Shown here in pieces: positions 44,855 through 54,275 of a DNA stretch of 64,000 nt. The notes under the pieces are model-generated. The model saw nothing but the letters and a program-made list of their open reading frames with translations, searched no databases and had not been told where the DNA came from. Positions within the stretch are counted from its first letter, which is position 1. Every line of letters starts with the position of its first letter. Made by a program: the position numbers and the translations under genes. Source of the stretch: Flavisphingomonas formosensis (GTDB lineage: Bacteria; Pseudomonadota; Alphaproteobacteria; Sphingomonadales; Sphingomonadaceae); the NCBI RefSeq assembly GCF_009755815.1, contig NZ_WRPK01000017.1, forward strand, positions 1 to 64,000. Direction: 5' to 3'.

Positions 44855-45337
44855 AATGTAAGGGTGGCGAAACGTGCCTGGCCACATCTTCACAGCCATC
44901 GCTTGAACGCGCTGACCAGTTTCCTGGGCATCCGACACAAGCATCACGACGCGTTGAGCGATGCCCGTGCGGCCGGCATGGTGATCGCGCGTGCCATCGA
45001 TCACACGGGTATCGACCTCGCGGGCTGGCTGACTCCTTCCAGCCCGCGCGGAGGAAGCGCGCCGAGACCAGCGGCCAGCGGCCCGCTCGGGGGTGAGCGC
45101 GTGGCCATCCTGGGCGCTCCGCGCGACGGTGCGTTCGCGCACTGGCTGGCTGCTGCCGGCGCCCGCATAGTGGCCTCCGTCGGTACGACGACGACGATGC
45201 TCGTCATCAGCAACGAGCAGCCATTTGGCCGCCATGTGGATTTGAGCCCAGCTTTCCGGCGCGCCGAGGAACTTCGGTGCAATGGTGCCCGGATCGAGAT
45301 CATAAGCGAGGACCTGCTGCGATCGCGCGTTGGATAG
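44855..45337 (+). pseudogene. Truncated DnaQ-type exonuclease with BRCT domain (5' part missing)
   Basis: The reading frame starts just after the previous gene and immediately gives VAKRAWPHLHSHRLNAL, then LGIRHKHHDALSDARAAGM: the C-terminal part of a DEDDh exonuclease (epsilon-like) including the final H-x4-D motif (HHDALSDA). A BRCT domain follows (about the last 85 codons; GERVAILGAPRDG, TTTMLVISNEQ). The first half, with the catalytic D-x-E motif, is absent; an in-frame stop lies at 44852-44854. Intact relatives have about 300 residues. The gene seems to have lost its 5' half by deletion joined to the six-hairpin gene's end. A GTG at 44864 could still allow translation of the BRCT part. 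Confidence 0.7.
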
Positions 45338-45559
45338 CGGTCTGCAGCGGGGCCGGCGAGTGCGATCGAAAAGCGGTGTGGGAGAGAATATGCGTCGTGC
45401 GCGTTGTTCGATCATGCACTGCGCACATGCATCCGTCCGACGAGCGCCGCGATGCCGGCACCGCCCGCCCAGGCGAGGGCCGCTGCTGGAAAGATCTGCT
45501 CGTTGGGCGCTTTTTGCGCCAGCGTGCGTTCAGCGATAACATCGGGCGATGAGGGGCAG

Positions 45560-47065
45560 ATGCCGACGGACTTCGGGAGACTGATTTCAACGGGCAATAC
45601 TGGACTCGACGAGATAGTGCGCGGCGGCTTGCCGGCCAACCGGCTGTATCTGGTCGAGGGTAGCCCAGGGTCGGGCAAGACGACGCTGGCCCTGCAATTT
45701 CTGCTCGAAGGCATGCGTCGAGGCGAGCCCGTCCTTTACATCACTTTGTCGGAAACCAGCGAAGAGCTGGAGGTAGTCGCGCAATCGCATGGCTGGAGCC
45801 TCGAAGGCGTGGCGCTGTTCGAGCTCGCTTCCGCCGACGAAGTGTTGGGCGCCGACAGAGACCAATCGATCCTGCACAGCTGGGAAATGGAGCTTGGCGG
45901 AACGATTCAGCTGATCAAGCAGGAAGTGGAGCGGATCATGCCCCGCCGGGTCGTGTTCGACAGCCTTTCCGAGATGCGATTGCTTGCCCAGGATCCGCTG
46001 CGTTATCGTCGGCAGCTTCTGCTCCTCAAGCAATTTTTCAGCAGCTTGAAGACCACCGTCCTGCTGATCGACGATCTCACCGGGACGCGTGCGGAGCGGG
46101 ACAGCCATCTGCACAGCCTCTGCCACGGCGTTATCACCTTGGAACGGTTGACGCTGGATTTTGGCGCCGCGCGGCGCCGCCTCCAGGTACAGAAGCTGCG
46201 CGGCGTGGATTTTACCGCTGGCTATCACGATTTCATCATCCAGAGGGGCGGCCTGGAGGTCTTTCCGCGGCTCATCGCCGCGGGCCACTACAGTCCGTTC
46301 GCGGGTGAAACCATCGGCAGCGACGTTGCGGAACTGGATGCCTTACTGGAAGGCGGACCCGCACGCGGGACGAGCACGCTTATCACCGGACCCTCGGGAG
46401 CCGGCAAGACCTCTCTTGCCTTGCAATATGTGGCGGCGGCCTGCAGGCGCGGCGAGCATTGCGCGATCTATGAGTTCGACGAGCGGATAGGGACGTTGCT
46501 CGCACGTGCCGAGGCGTTCGGGATCGATCTCCAACGGTTCATCGATGACGGCCGCCTCGTGCTGCGGCAGCTCGATGCGGCAGAGGTGGCGCCGGGTCAG
46601 TTTGCCGCCATGGTTCGCGAGCAGGTCGACGGACGGAATGCCAAGGTCATCCTGATCGACAGCCTCAACGGCTATCTGGCCGCTATGCCCCAGGAACAGC
46701 AGCTGATCCTTCAGCTCCACGAACTCCTCTCCTATCTCAATCAGGCGGGGGTCGTGACCTTCCTGATCAATCCGCAGCAGGGCTTCTTCGGCAACATGCA
46801 GGGGCATGGTCTCGATGTATCCTATGTGGCCGATGTCGTCATCCTGCTCCGTTTCTTCGAAGCGGAGGGGCGGATCCGCAAAGCCATATCCGTCGTCAAG
46901 AACCGGAGCGGTGCCCATGAGGACACCATAAGAGAACTGCGCATCGATGGGGAAGGAGTCCGGGTGGGTGAGCCGCTCTCCGCCTTCAAGGGGATATTGA
47001 CCGGTACGCCCGAATATGTCGGCTCGCGAACGCCGCTCATGGAAGATCGCGGATCCGGTGCATAG
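45560..47065 (+). CDS. KaiC-like two-domain RecA ATPase
   Basis: A 501-residue KaiC-family protein with two RecA-type domains. Domain 1 has Walker A GSPGSGKTT (34-42), catalytic glutamates in LSETSEEL (about 65-69) and Walker B VVFDSL. Domain 2 has Walker A GPSGAGKTS (277-285), YEFDERIG and VILIDSL. At the place of the cyanobacterial autophosphorylation pair Ser431/Thr432 this protein has Ser421-Tyr422 (in LDVSYVADVVILL), so the second site is lost. The ATG at 45560 follows GAGGGGCAG. Its stop overlaps the start of a hybrid kinase, suggesting a joint signalling unit. KaiA and KaiB are absent; non-cyanobacterial KaiC homologues often act in stress signalling, not clocks. Confidence 0.88.
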   Translation: MPTDFGRLISTGNTGLDEIVRGGLPANRLYLVEGSPGSGKTTLALQFLLEGMRRGEPVLYITLSETSEELEVVAQSHGWSLEGVALFELASADEVLGADRDQSILHSWEMELGGTIQLIKQEVERIMPRRVVFDSLSEMRLLAQDPLRYRRQLLLLKQFFSSLKTTVLLIDDLTGTRAERDSHLHSLCHGVITLERLTLDFGAARRRLQVQKLRGVDFTAGYHDFIIQRGGLEVFPRLIAAGHYSPFAGETIGSDVAELDALLEGGPARGTSTLITGPSGAGKTSLALQYVAAACRRGEHCAIYEFDERIGTLLARAEAFGIDLQRFIDDGRLVLRQLDAAEVAPGQFAAMVREQVDGRNAKVILIDSLNGYLAAMPQEQQLILQLHELLSYLNQAGVVTFLINPQQGFFGNMQGHGLDVSYVADVVILLRFFEAEGRIRKAISVVKNRSGAHEDTIRELRIDGEGVRVGEPLSAFKGILTGTPEYVGSRTPLMEDRGSGA

Positions 47066-49151
47066 AACCGCGCCCGAAGGACATCGCGTCCTCATTACCG
47101 CCCCCTATGGACGCGATGCGGAGAGTGTCGCGCTCCTGCTGCGGGACCGTGGCTATGACGCGTTGATATGCTCCAGTCTGACAGACCTAGCGCGAAGCCT
47201 GGATGAGCATGCCGGCGCGATCCTCATCACCGAGGAGGCACTCGCCAATGAGCTCGGCACTCTTCGCCAGGTGCTGGAGGATCAGCCCGCCTGGTCCGAC
47301 ATCCCTTTCATTCTCCTGGCCGGCCGCCGCAAAGTGCGGCCTTTTTCGGCGGAGGTCGTCAGAGGGCGGTTGCCGGCCAATGCCACCAATGTCGTCCTGC
47401 TGGAACGGCCGCTGAGCACCGAATCCCTGCTCAGCGCCATCGCCTCGGCGATGCGCGCCCGCCAGAAGCAATTCCAGATGCGCGACCAGGTCGCTGCTCT
47501 CGACGCCGAACGGCGGCGGCTCTCGACTCTCCTGGAAAATCTCCCGGTCGGCGTCGCTTTCGTCGGTCCGACCGGGGACACGCAGCTGGTCAATCCGGCG
47601 TTCCGCCGCTTCAGTATTCAAGACGTCATTCCATCTTTGGATCCTGACGGCCGTCATCGTTGGGAAGCTTATGACGCGAGCGGCGAAAGGCTGACCAGTC
47701 GCGATTTTCCCGGAGCGAGATCGCTGCGCGGCGAGATGGTTCAGGGTGTCGAATTCCTCTTTCACGCACCGGACGAGACGAACGTCTGGACACGCGTCAG
47801 CGGCGTTCCCCTCAAGGATGACGACGGGACGGTCGTCGGCGCCATTTCCGTCATCGTCGACATCGATCAGCAGAAGCGGGCGCAGGAAGCGCTGATCGAT
47901 GCCGCCCGCAATCTCGAGGCCCAGGTCGCTGCGCGAACCGCCGATCTCGAAAGCGCGCTCGATCGCCTGACCGCAGAGGCCGCCGAACGCGAACGTGCGG
48001 AGGCGGCATTGCGCCAGGCACAGAAGATGGAGGCGGTCGGTCAGCTTACCGGCGGCATCGCGCACGATTTCAACAATATGCTGACGGGCGTCATCGGCGC
48101 ACTCGACATCATGAGGCGCCGGATAGCGTCCGAACGCTATGAGGATCTCGATCGCTTCATGGACGCCGCGGCTGCATCCGCTCAGCGCGCGGCGAATCTG
48201 ATCGCCCGTCTGCTGGCCTTTTCGCGGCGCCAGTCGCTCGACAGCCGCGCCATCGACATCAATAAACTCATTCTGTCTCTCGACGAACTGCTGCGCCGCA
48301 CGATGACGGAGCGGGTCGAGGTGTCGATCAACCCGGCGAATGACATTCCGGCAGGCGTGGTGGATGCGAACCAGCTTGAGAGCGCCGTCATCAATCTTGC
48401 GATCAACGCGCGCGATGCGATGCCCGACGGCGGCAAGCTCATCATCGAGACGCACGAAGCGAAGCTGGATGACAGCTATTGTGCCACTCACCCCGGGGTG
48501 GCTCCGGGCCGATATGTAGTCGTGTCGGTGACGGACAGCGGCGTCGGCATGGATAAGGATACGCTCGATAAGGTTTTCGATCCCTTCTTCACCACCAAGC
48601 CGATCGGCCAGGGCACTGGCCTGGGCCTGTCCATGGTCTACGGCTTCGCCAAGCAATCGAATGGGCAGGTGCGGGTCCACTCGGCGCCCGGCACCGGAAC
48701 CACCGTCAGCATCTACCTGCCCGCCGCGGACGGAGCGCGCGAAGAGCAACCCGGTGGTGACACCGCGATCGTGCGGGAAGGCGACGGGCAGACCGTGCTG
48801 CTGGTGGAGGACGACGACTCGGTTCGGCTGCTGGTAAGGGAAGTTTTAGAAGAACTCGGCTATCGCACCTTCGAGGCGGCGGAACCCGCGAGCGCAAGCG
48901 ATCTGCTGCGATCCGGCCAGCATTTCGACCTGATGGTGTCCGATGTTGGCCTGCCGGGGATGAACGGCCGGCAACTCGCCGAAATCGCGCGCGAACATCA
49001 CCCGGATCTCCCGATCCTGTTCGTGACAGGCTATGCAGAAAATGCCGCTAACCGCGCAGGTTTCCTTGGCGCCAACATGGCGATGATCACGAAGCCGTTC
49101 CAGATCGAGATGCTCTCCGCAAAGATCAGCGAGATGCTCGGAACGGAATGA
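47058..49151 (+). CDS. Hybrid histidine kinase coupled to KaiC-like ATPase
   Basis: A 697-residue soluble kinase. The N-terminal 130 residues look like a degenerate receiver (RVLITAPYGRDAESVALLLR; no acceptor Asp context). A PAS domain follows (about 165-290), then a coiled coil (about 290-345), HisKA with the histidine in GGIAHDFNNMLTGV, HATPase (NLAINARDAMP, DSGVGM, GTGLGLSMVYG) and a C-terminal receiver (LLVEDDDSVRLLV, acceptor in LMVSDVGLPGMNG, TKPFQ). I prefer the GTG at 47058, which overlaps the KaiC stop by 8 bp; ATG at 47016 would overlap by 50 bp. The pairing of KaiC with such a kinase recurs in proteobacteria and suggests KaiC regulates or is regulated by it. Confidence 0.88.
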   Translation: MHRTAPEGHRVLITAPYGRDAESVALLLRDRGYDALICSSLTDLARSLDEHAGAILITEEALANELGTLRQVLEDQPAWSDIPFILLAGRRKVRPFSAEVVRGRLPANATNVVLLERPLSTESLLSAIASAMRARQKQFQMRDQVAALDAERRRLSTLLENLPVGVAFVGPTGDTQLVNPAFRRFSIQDVIPSLDPDGRHRWEAYDASGERLTSRDFPGARSLRGEMVQGVEFLFHAPDETNVWTRVSGVPLKDDDGTVVGAISVIVDIDQQKRAQEALIDAARNLEAQVAARTADLESALDRLTAEAAERERAEAALRQAQKMEAVGQLTGGIAHDFNNMLTGVIGALDIMRRRIASERYEDLDRFMDAAAASAQRAANLIARLLAFSRRQSLDSRAIDINKLILSLDELLRRTMTERVEVSINPANDIPAGVVDANQLESAVINLAINARDAMPDGGKLIIETHEAKLDDSYCATHPGVAPGRYVVVSVTDSGVGMDKDTLDKVFDPFFTTKPIGQGTGLGLSMVYGFAKQSNGQVRVHSAPGTGTTVSIYLPAADGAREEQPGGDTAIVREGDGQTVLLVEDDDSVRLLVREVLEELGYRTFEAAEPASASDLLRSGQHFDLMVSDVGLPGMNGRQLAEIAREHHPDLPILFVTGYAENAANRAGFLGANMAMITKPFQIEMLSAKISEMLGTE

Positions 49152-49335
49152 TCCCGGCCCAGAGGACGATTTCTCGAGCGACATTGGACCGCGAATGATG
49201 CGGGATTTGCTGCGGACGGTGGTGCGCTGGCCACGATTTCCGTGGCGAGCGTCCGATGCAGGCGGCTGACCCGAGGCGTGATCGAGCGATCGCGCCCGTC
49301 GCTCATTGCCGACCACGGATCACGCGGATTATTAT

Positions 49336-49351
49336 TGACCGATCGTTCAAA
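49336..49351. promoter_or_regulatory. Probable TetR operator upstream of tetR gene
   Basis: TTGACCGATCGTTCAA is a 16-bp near-palindrome (one mismatched pair) ending 17 bases before the tetR start. A related core, GATCGTTCA, recurs between the regulator and the downstream SDR gene. Confidence 0.55.
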
Positions 49352-49368
49352 ATTATTATGGAGACCGC

Positions 49369-49935
49369 ATGGCGAGACCCAAGGCCTTCGACGAGGAAGA
49401 CGCACTCGACGCAGCCATCGCGACCTTTCGCGAACATGGCTTCGAGGGCACGTCGGCCGAGATGTTGGTCCAGGCGATGGGGATAGGCCGGCAGAGCCTC
49501 TACAACTGCTTCGGCGACAAATGGCAGCTCTACTGCCTGGCGGTGCGGCGCTATGCGGCAGCCGAGGCGAGGGCGCACATTGCCAGCCTGGGCGGACCGG
49601 CGCGCGCCGTGGACGGACTTCGCGCGATGGTGGACCGGGTGGTGGCCGGTGCTGAAGAGAGTTGCCTCGGCGTCAACTCGGTCTGCGAGTTTGGCGAACG
49701 CGAGCCCACGCTTACGGAAATAAGGCAGCATGCCGATGCCGTGCTGCGAGGTCCGATCAAGCTTCGTGTCGTCGAAGCGCAGGCCGATGGCGATGTTGCG
49801 GGCGACCTCGATCCCGATTGGATCGTCGATTTCTTCATCGCCTCTTTCGCGGGGATCAGGGTTGCGGCGCGAGGAGGGCTGAGCGGCGAGCGACTTGCCG
49901 CCCTCGGCGACATGGCCATGCGCGCGCTTCGCTGA
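49369..49935 (+). CDS. TetR-family transcriptional regulator
   Basis: A 188-residue repressor. The N-terminal DNA-binding domain spans about residues 8-55 (LDAAIATFREHGFEGTSAEM then LVQAMGIGRQSLYNCFGDKW). The rest is a helical ligand domain, including GVNSVCEFGEREPTLTEIRQ. It resembles regulators that control an adjacent oxidoreductase. The SDR gene follows 92 bases downstream in the same direction, and related operator-like sequences stand before both genes (49336-49351 and 49956-49967), so it probably represses itself and the SDR. The inducer is unknown. Confidence 0.9.
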   Translation: MARPKAFDEEDALDAAIATFREHGFEGTSAEMLVQAMGIGRQSLYNCFGDKWQLYCLAVRRYAAAEARAHIASLGGPARAVDGLRAMVDRVVAGAEESCLGVNSVCEFGEREPTLTEIRQHADAVLRGPIKLRVVEAQADGDVAGDLDPDWIVDFFIASFAGIRVAARGGLSGERLAALGDMAMRALR

Positions 49936-49943
49936 ACCTTTTT

Positions 49944-49980
49944 TTTGACCAGTTATGGAATGATCGTTCAGTAATCTGGT
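49944..49980. promoter_or_regulatory. Second TetR operator-like site inside an inverted repeat, before the SDR gene
   Basis: GAATGATCGTTC (49956-49967), a related near-palindrome, is enclosed by the inverted repeat TGACCAG (49944-49950) / CTGGTCA (49974-49980). It lies 48 bp upstream of the SDR start at 50028 and follows a T-run after the tetR stop. It may serve as operator and possibly as a terminator-type hairpin. Confidence 0.5.
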
Positions 49981-50027
49981 CATCCCGGGCGGAACGCGTA
50001 TCTCGGTTTTTCTCGAAAGGATAGAAA

Positions 50028-50768
50028 ATGACGAAGGCTAATACTGGGCCGCGGCAGCGCGTGGCACTCGTCTTCGGCGGATCGCGGGGCATTGGCGCTG
50101 CGGTCGCGGAGCGGCTTGCTGCCGACGGCTTCGCGGTAGCGCTGACCTACGCCACGCGTGCAGACAAGGCAGATGCGGTGGTACGTGCGATCGGGAAATC
50201 GGGCGGCAGCGCCCTCGCCATCGCTGCGGACAGCGCCGATCCGGTTGCGCTTCGGGCCGCCGTGGATCGCACCGTTGCTTCCTTTGGCGGCCTCGACGTG
50301 GCGGTGATCAATGCCGGCGTTTATCGCAGCGGTCCAATCGATACGTTCAGCGTCGCGGATCTGGACCTTATCCTTCAGATCAATGTGCGCGGCGTGTTTC
50401 TTGCCATCCAGGCCACCGCTGCAGAGATGCGCGACGGGGGACGGATCGTCGCGATCGGCAGCAACACGGCGGATCGTCCGAGCGGCGGCAGCGCGGCTTA
50501 TGCCATGTCGAAGGCGGCGGTAGCAGCGATGGTGAAGGGCATTGCCCTCGATCTCGCGCCGCGCCGGATCACGGTCAACACCGTGCAGCCGGGCCCGACC
50601 GAAACCGACCTGACTTCAGGCTTTATCGCGACATTGCAGAATGCTTCGCCGCTGGGCCGCGCCGGCAAGCCGTCCGAGATTGCCGGCCTCGTCGCTTATC
50701 TCGCCGGTCCTGAGGCCGACTATGTCACCGGTGCCAGCCTCACCATTGATGGCGGCTTTTCGCTATAG
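50028..50768 (+). CDS. Short-chain dehydrogenase/reductase under TetR control
   Basis: A 246-residue classical SDR. Cofactor motif [14 protein letters not shown] near residue 14, NAG in [10 protein letters not shown], Ser in AIGSNTADR, and YAMSK as catalytic Tyr-Lys, with the end [15 protein letters not shown] typical of 3-oxoacyl-ACP-reductase-like SDRs. It is encoded just downstream of the TetR gene and preceded by an operator-like sequence, so it is probably induced by the regulator's ligand. Proteins of this arrangement act on xenobiotic carbonyls or quinones, but the substrate is unknown. Confidence 0.92.
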   Translation: MTKANTGPRQRVALVFGGSRGIGAAVAERLAADGFAVALTYATRADKADAVVRAIGKSGGSALAIAADSADPVALRAAVDRTVASFGGLDVAVINAGVYRSGPIDTFSVADLDLILQINVRGVFLAIQATAAEMRDGGRIVAIGSNTADRPSGGSAAYAMSKAAVAAMVKGIALDLAPRRITVNTVQPGPTETDLTSGFIATLQNASPLGRAGKPSEIAGLVAYLAGPEADYVTGASLTIDGGFSL

Positions 50769-50889
50769 GGCGAGGCGTCCCGCCGCCGCGCCATTGTCGG
50801 GAAATCTGTCTGATCCAGATCAAACTGCCGAACCGATTGACCTTTCGGTGGTTGAGCGTCGCATCCAACAGGCGGGACAGGACGGGACG

Positions 50890-52995
50890 ATGGCCGATCA
50901 AGCCGATTTCGAAACCAGCGCTGGCAATGGCGGTGAGACTCACCAGCACGTTGCGAAAGCCGGATCACATGGTGGGGAAGGGCATCTGACCACCAACCAG
51001 GGCTTGCGCATTTCCGACAATCAGAATCAGCTGAAGGCCGGCGCGCGAGGGCCGGTTCTTCTGGAAGATTTCGTCCTGCGGGAGAAGATTTTCCATTTCG
51101 ATCATGAGCGCATCCCGGAGCGCATCGTCCATGCGCGAGGATCGGCGGCCCATGGCTTTTTTGAGGCCTATGAGAGCCTGGCCGACATTACGAGGGCTGA
51201 TCTGTTCCAGCGGGCCGGCGAGCGAACGCCGGTCTTCACCCGCTTCTCGACGGTCGCAGGCGGCGCGGGATCGGTGGATACGCCGCGGGACGTGCGCGGC
51301 TTCGCGGTCAAATTCTATACAAAAGAGGGCAATTGGGATCTCGTCGGCAACAATATCCCCGTCTTCTTCATCCAGGATGCGATCAAGTTCCCGGATCTGA
51401 TCCACGCCGCGAAGATGGAGGCCGACCGCGGCTACCCTCAAGCCGCGACCGCGCATGACACCTTCTGGGATTTCGTGGGTCTGATGCCGGAATCGACCCA
51501 CATGATCATGTGGGCCATGTCGGATCGGACGATCCCACGCACTTTGCGCACGATCCAGGGCTTCGGAATCCACACTTTCCGCTTCGTCAATGCGGAGGGC
51601 AGATCGACCTTCGTGAAATTTCACTGGAAGCCCAAACAGGGGCTGGCCTCGACCTGCTGGGACGAAGCCGTCAAGATCGCCGGCGCCGACCCCGATTTTC
51701 AGCGCCGCGACCTGTTCGAGGCGATCGATCGCGGCGACTATCCCGAATGGGAGCTGGGCATACAGGCGTTTGATCAGAAATTTGCCGACAGCCTGCCCTA
51801 CGACGTGCTGGACGCGACGAAGATCATTCCGGAAGAGTTGTTGCCCGTGCGCCCCATCGGGCGGATGGTGCTCGATCGCTGGCCGGACAATTTCTTCGCA
51901 GAGACCGAGCAGGTCGCCTATTGTCCCGCCAATATCGTGCCGGGGATCGATTTCTCGAACGATCCGCTGCTGCAAGGGCGGCTGTTCTCCTATCTCGATA
52001 CCCAGCTCAAGCGCTTGGGATCGACGAATTTTCATCAGATTCCGATAAATCAGCCCAAGCAGTGCCCGGTGATGAACTTCCAGCGCGACGGGCACATGCA
52101 GATGCTTCAACCGAAAGGCCGCGCCAATTACGAACCAAACAGCCTGGCGGCGGCGGGCGAGACAGCGGGGCCGCGCGAATGCCCTCATACGGGCTTCACC
52201 AGCTTCGCCGGACGTGCGGAGTCAGACGAGCAAGGCGACAAGCTCCGCATCCGCCCGGAGAGCTTTGCCGATCATTACAGTCAGGCGCGTCTCTTCTTCC
52301 GGTCGCTGGATCCGGCCGAGCAGGCGCACCTCGCCTCGGCGCTGGTCTTCGAATTGTCGAAGGTCGGGCTCGAGCATGTTCGTACGCGGGTGCTGTCCAA
52401 CCTCGTCAATGTCGATCCGGACCTCGCCCGGCGCGTCGCAGACGGACTGGCGATGCCGCTGCCCGAGGCGTCGCCGGTGGCGGCGCCGATACTCGATCTC
52501 GATCCGTCCCCGGCGCTCCGCATCATCCGCGGCGCGCTGGATCTGAAGACGTTGGAAGGGCGATCGGTCGGCATCTTGATCGCGGATGGATCGGACGGAA
52601 AGGCGGTGGATGATCTCACCAGCGCCATCGGCGATGCCGGAGGCCGGCCGGTGATCGTCGCGCCGAAGGTAGGCGGCGCGAAAATGGCCGACGGTTCCAT
52701 TCTCAAGGCGGACGGGCAGCTTGCCGGAATGCCGTCCGTGTTGTTCGATGCCATTGCGGTCATCCTTTCGGATGAAGGATGCAGGTCGTTGCTCGAGGAG
52801 GCTGCGGCGGTGCAGTTCGTGATGGATGCCTTCGTCCATCTGAAAGCGATCGGCCACAGCAAGGAGGCGCAGCCGCTTCTCGACAAGGCTGGCGTGCGCG
52901 CGGACGAGGGCGTCCTGGAGATCGGCAAATCCTTCCTCGATGCTGCCGGAACCCGCCATTGGGATCGCGAGCCCAAGGTTCGCACGCTGGCCTGA
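50890..52995 (+). CDS. katE: Large-subunit catalase (clade 2, KatE type)
   Basis: A 701-residue monofunctional haem catalase that converts hydrogen peroxide to water and oxygen. Haem-pocket residues are visible: distal His in [14 protein letters not shown], Asn in the [11 protein letters not shown] region, and the proximal Tyr in [14 protein letters not shown]. The C-terminal flavodoxin-like domain (about 545-695; [14 protein letters not shown]) marks the large clade. The ATG at 50890 is preceded by a GGACGGGA stretch. The stop overlaps the DNA ligase start by one base (TGATG), so the two are co-translated: peroxide removal linked to DNA repair. Confidence 0.95.
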   Translation: MADQADFETSAGNGGETHQHVAKAGSHGGEGHLTTNQGLRISDNQNQLKAGARGPVLLEDFVLREKIFHFDHERIPERIVHARGSAAHGFFEAYESLADITRADLFQRAGERTPVFTRFSTVAGGAGSVDTPRDVRGFAVKFYTKEGNWDLVGNNIPVFFIQDAIKFPDLIHAAKMEADRGYPQAATAHDTFWDFVGLMPESTHMIMWAMSDRTIPRTLRTIQGFGIHTFRFVNAEGRSTFVKFHWKPKQGLASTCWDEAVKIAGADPDFQRRDLFEAIDRGDYPEWELGIQAFDQKFADSLPYDVLDATKIIPEELLPVRPIGRMVLDRWPDNFFAETEQVAYCPANIVPGIDFSNDPLLQGRLFSYLDTQLKRLGSTNFHQIPINQPKQCPVMNFQRDGHMQMLQPKGRANYEPNSLAAAGETAGPRECPHTGFTSFAGRAESDEQGDKLRIRPESFADHYSQARLFFRSLDPAEQAHLASALVFELSKVGLEHVRTRVLSNLVNVDPDLARRVADGLAMPLPEASPVAAPILDLDPSPALRIIRGALDLKTLEGRSVGILIADGSDGKAVDDLTSAIGDAGGRPVIVAPKVGGAKMADGSILKADGQLAGMPSVLFDAIAVILSDEGCRSLLEEAAAVQFVMDAFVHLKAIGHSKEAQPLLDKAGVRADEGVLEIGKSFLDAAGTRHWDREPKVRTLA

Positions 52996-54047
52996 TGGAC
53001 GCCATACCCAGCCCGATGGAAGCGCTGCTCGTCGAGCAGCTACCGGAAGGCGAGGGCTGGCAATATGAGCCAAAATGGGATGGTTTTCGCGCACTTGCCG
53101 GTCGGGATGGAGACGAGGTCTCGCTGATATCCCGATCCGGCAAGTCTCTCGGGCGCTATTTTCCCGAGATCGTGGCGATGATGCGAGCGGTGCAGGAGCA
53201 CCAGTTCCTGCTCGATGGCGAATTGGTAATCGCAGTCGGCCAGGCGCTGTCGTTCGGGGCGCTGCAGGCGCGCCTCCATCCTGCCGCGAGCCGTATCGAG
53301 CGGTTGGCGCGCGAGACGCCCGCCTGTCTCATCCTCTTCGATTGCCTGAACATCGGAGGGCATGATTTTTCGGCACGCCCGCTAGCCGAACGGAGGACAG
53401 CGCTGGAGGCCTTCATGAAGTCGCTAGACGTGCAGGGGCTGCTGCTTTCTCCGGCGAGCGAGGACCCGGTGCAGGCGAGGCGCTGGCTGGCCCGGGCGGG
53501 CGGCGCGCTCGATGGCATCGTGGCGAAACGGACAGACCTGCCTTATCGCAACGGCCAGCGAGCCATGCTGAAGATCAAGCAGTACAGGACGGCGGATTGC
53601 GTCGTAGGCGGTTTTCGGACGACGGCCGGCGGAAAGGCGGTCGCGTCCCTGTTGCTGGGGCTCTATGGCGAGGACGGGCGGCTCGATCATGTCGGCTTCA
53701 CCTCCGCTTTCCCGGTTCACGAACGGGTAGCGCTGGCGCGTAAGCTGGCCCCTTACGCTGGCGGGCAGGGTTTCACCGGCAATGCACCCGGTGGCCCCAG
53801 CCGGTGGAATGGAGGCAAGGCGAAACCATGGACGCCGCTTCGGCCGGAACTGGTCGTCGAAGTCGGTTATGATCAAGTGACGGACGATCGTTTCCGCCAT
53901 GGAACGCGTTTTCTGCGCTGGCGGCCGGACAAGGATCCAATTTCCTGTGATCGAAGCCAGCTGATCCGGGAATTGCGTCCTGCCGATCTGGCTGCGCTCA
54001 CTGGTCGGGATGCGGCCGAACACAGGGCAGACGCAACACGGCCTTAG
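52995..54047 (+). CDS. ATP-dependent DNA ligase (LigC-like)
   Basis: A 350-residue ligase. The nucleotidyl lysine is Lys27 in the motif EPKWDGFR (KxDG). Further motifs are DGELV (motif III context: FLLDGELVIA), LILFDCLNI, DGIVAKR (motif IV) and MLKIKQYRT (motif V). A C-terminal OB-fold follows (about 215-335). There are no extra nuclease or polymerase domains, so it is the short LigC-type enzyme used in repair of short gaps or end joining, not the replicative NAD ligase. The start at 52995 overlaps the catalase stop (TGATG), an unusual pairing that suggests use during oxidative stress or stationary phase. Confidence 0.92.
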   Translation: MDAIPSPMEALLVEQLPEGEGWQYEPKWDGFRALAGRDGDEVSLISRSGKSLGRYFPEIVAMMRAVQEHQFLLDGELVIAVGQALSFGALQARLHPAASRIERLARETPACLILFDCLNIGGHDFSARPLAERRTALEAFMKSLDVQGLLLSPASEDPVQARRWLARAGGALDGIVAKRTDLPYRNGQRAMLKIKQYRTADCVVGGFRTTAGGKAVASLLLGLYGEDGRLDHVGFTSAFPVHERVALARKLAPYAGGQGFTGNAPGGPSRWNGGKAKPWTPLRPELVVEVGYDQVTDDRFRHGTRFLRWRPDKDPISCDRSQLIRELRPADLAALTGRDAAEHRADATRP

Positions 54048-54225
54048 CGGAAAATCGCAAGCCTGGCTGGAATATGGGCGCGGCGATGGGCCGGACGGCA
54101 TCCTTTCCGCGACGGCACCCTATCGATACGGGACCGATCGTCTGGCTGTATGGAAGCGTTGGCGGAAGCACGTCGTTCGACACAACCTCGTCGTCCTGCG
54201 AGATCGCGGTCGCGAGGCGTATTGA
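54010..54225 (+). CDS. Possible small protein, weak
   Basis: A 71-codon frame overlapping the ligase 3' end by 38 bases. The residues SQAWLEYGRGDGPDGILSAT and DRLAVWKRWRKHVVRHNLVV look less random than usual for a shadow frame, with aromatic and basic residues. No ribosome site is obvious and I know no family. It could be real because the following 180 bases are otherwise empty. Confidence 0.3.
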   Translation: MRPNTGQTQHGLSGKSQAWLEYGRGDGPDGILSATAPYRYGTDRLAVWKRWRKHVVRHNLVVLRDRGREAY

Positions 54226-54242
54226 AACGTCCGTTGAAGAGC

Positions 54243-54275
54243 GCAAAATGCCTTAAAAGCAAAAATGCCTTAAAA
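54243..54275. repeat. Tandem 16/17-bp duplication at a gene end
   Basis: GCAAAATGCCTTAAAA (54243-54258) is repeated at once as GCAAAAATGCCTTAAAA (54259-54275), one extra A. The second copy contains the stop codon of the leftward response regulator gene. It is AT-rich and may reflect replication slippage. Confidence 0.8.

Noticed and set aside
45560-47065. Circadian clock system
   Set aside because: Only a KaiC-like ATPase is present, without KaiA or KaiB, and one of the two autophosphorylation residues is replaced by tyrosine.
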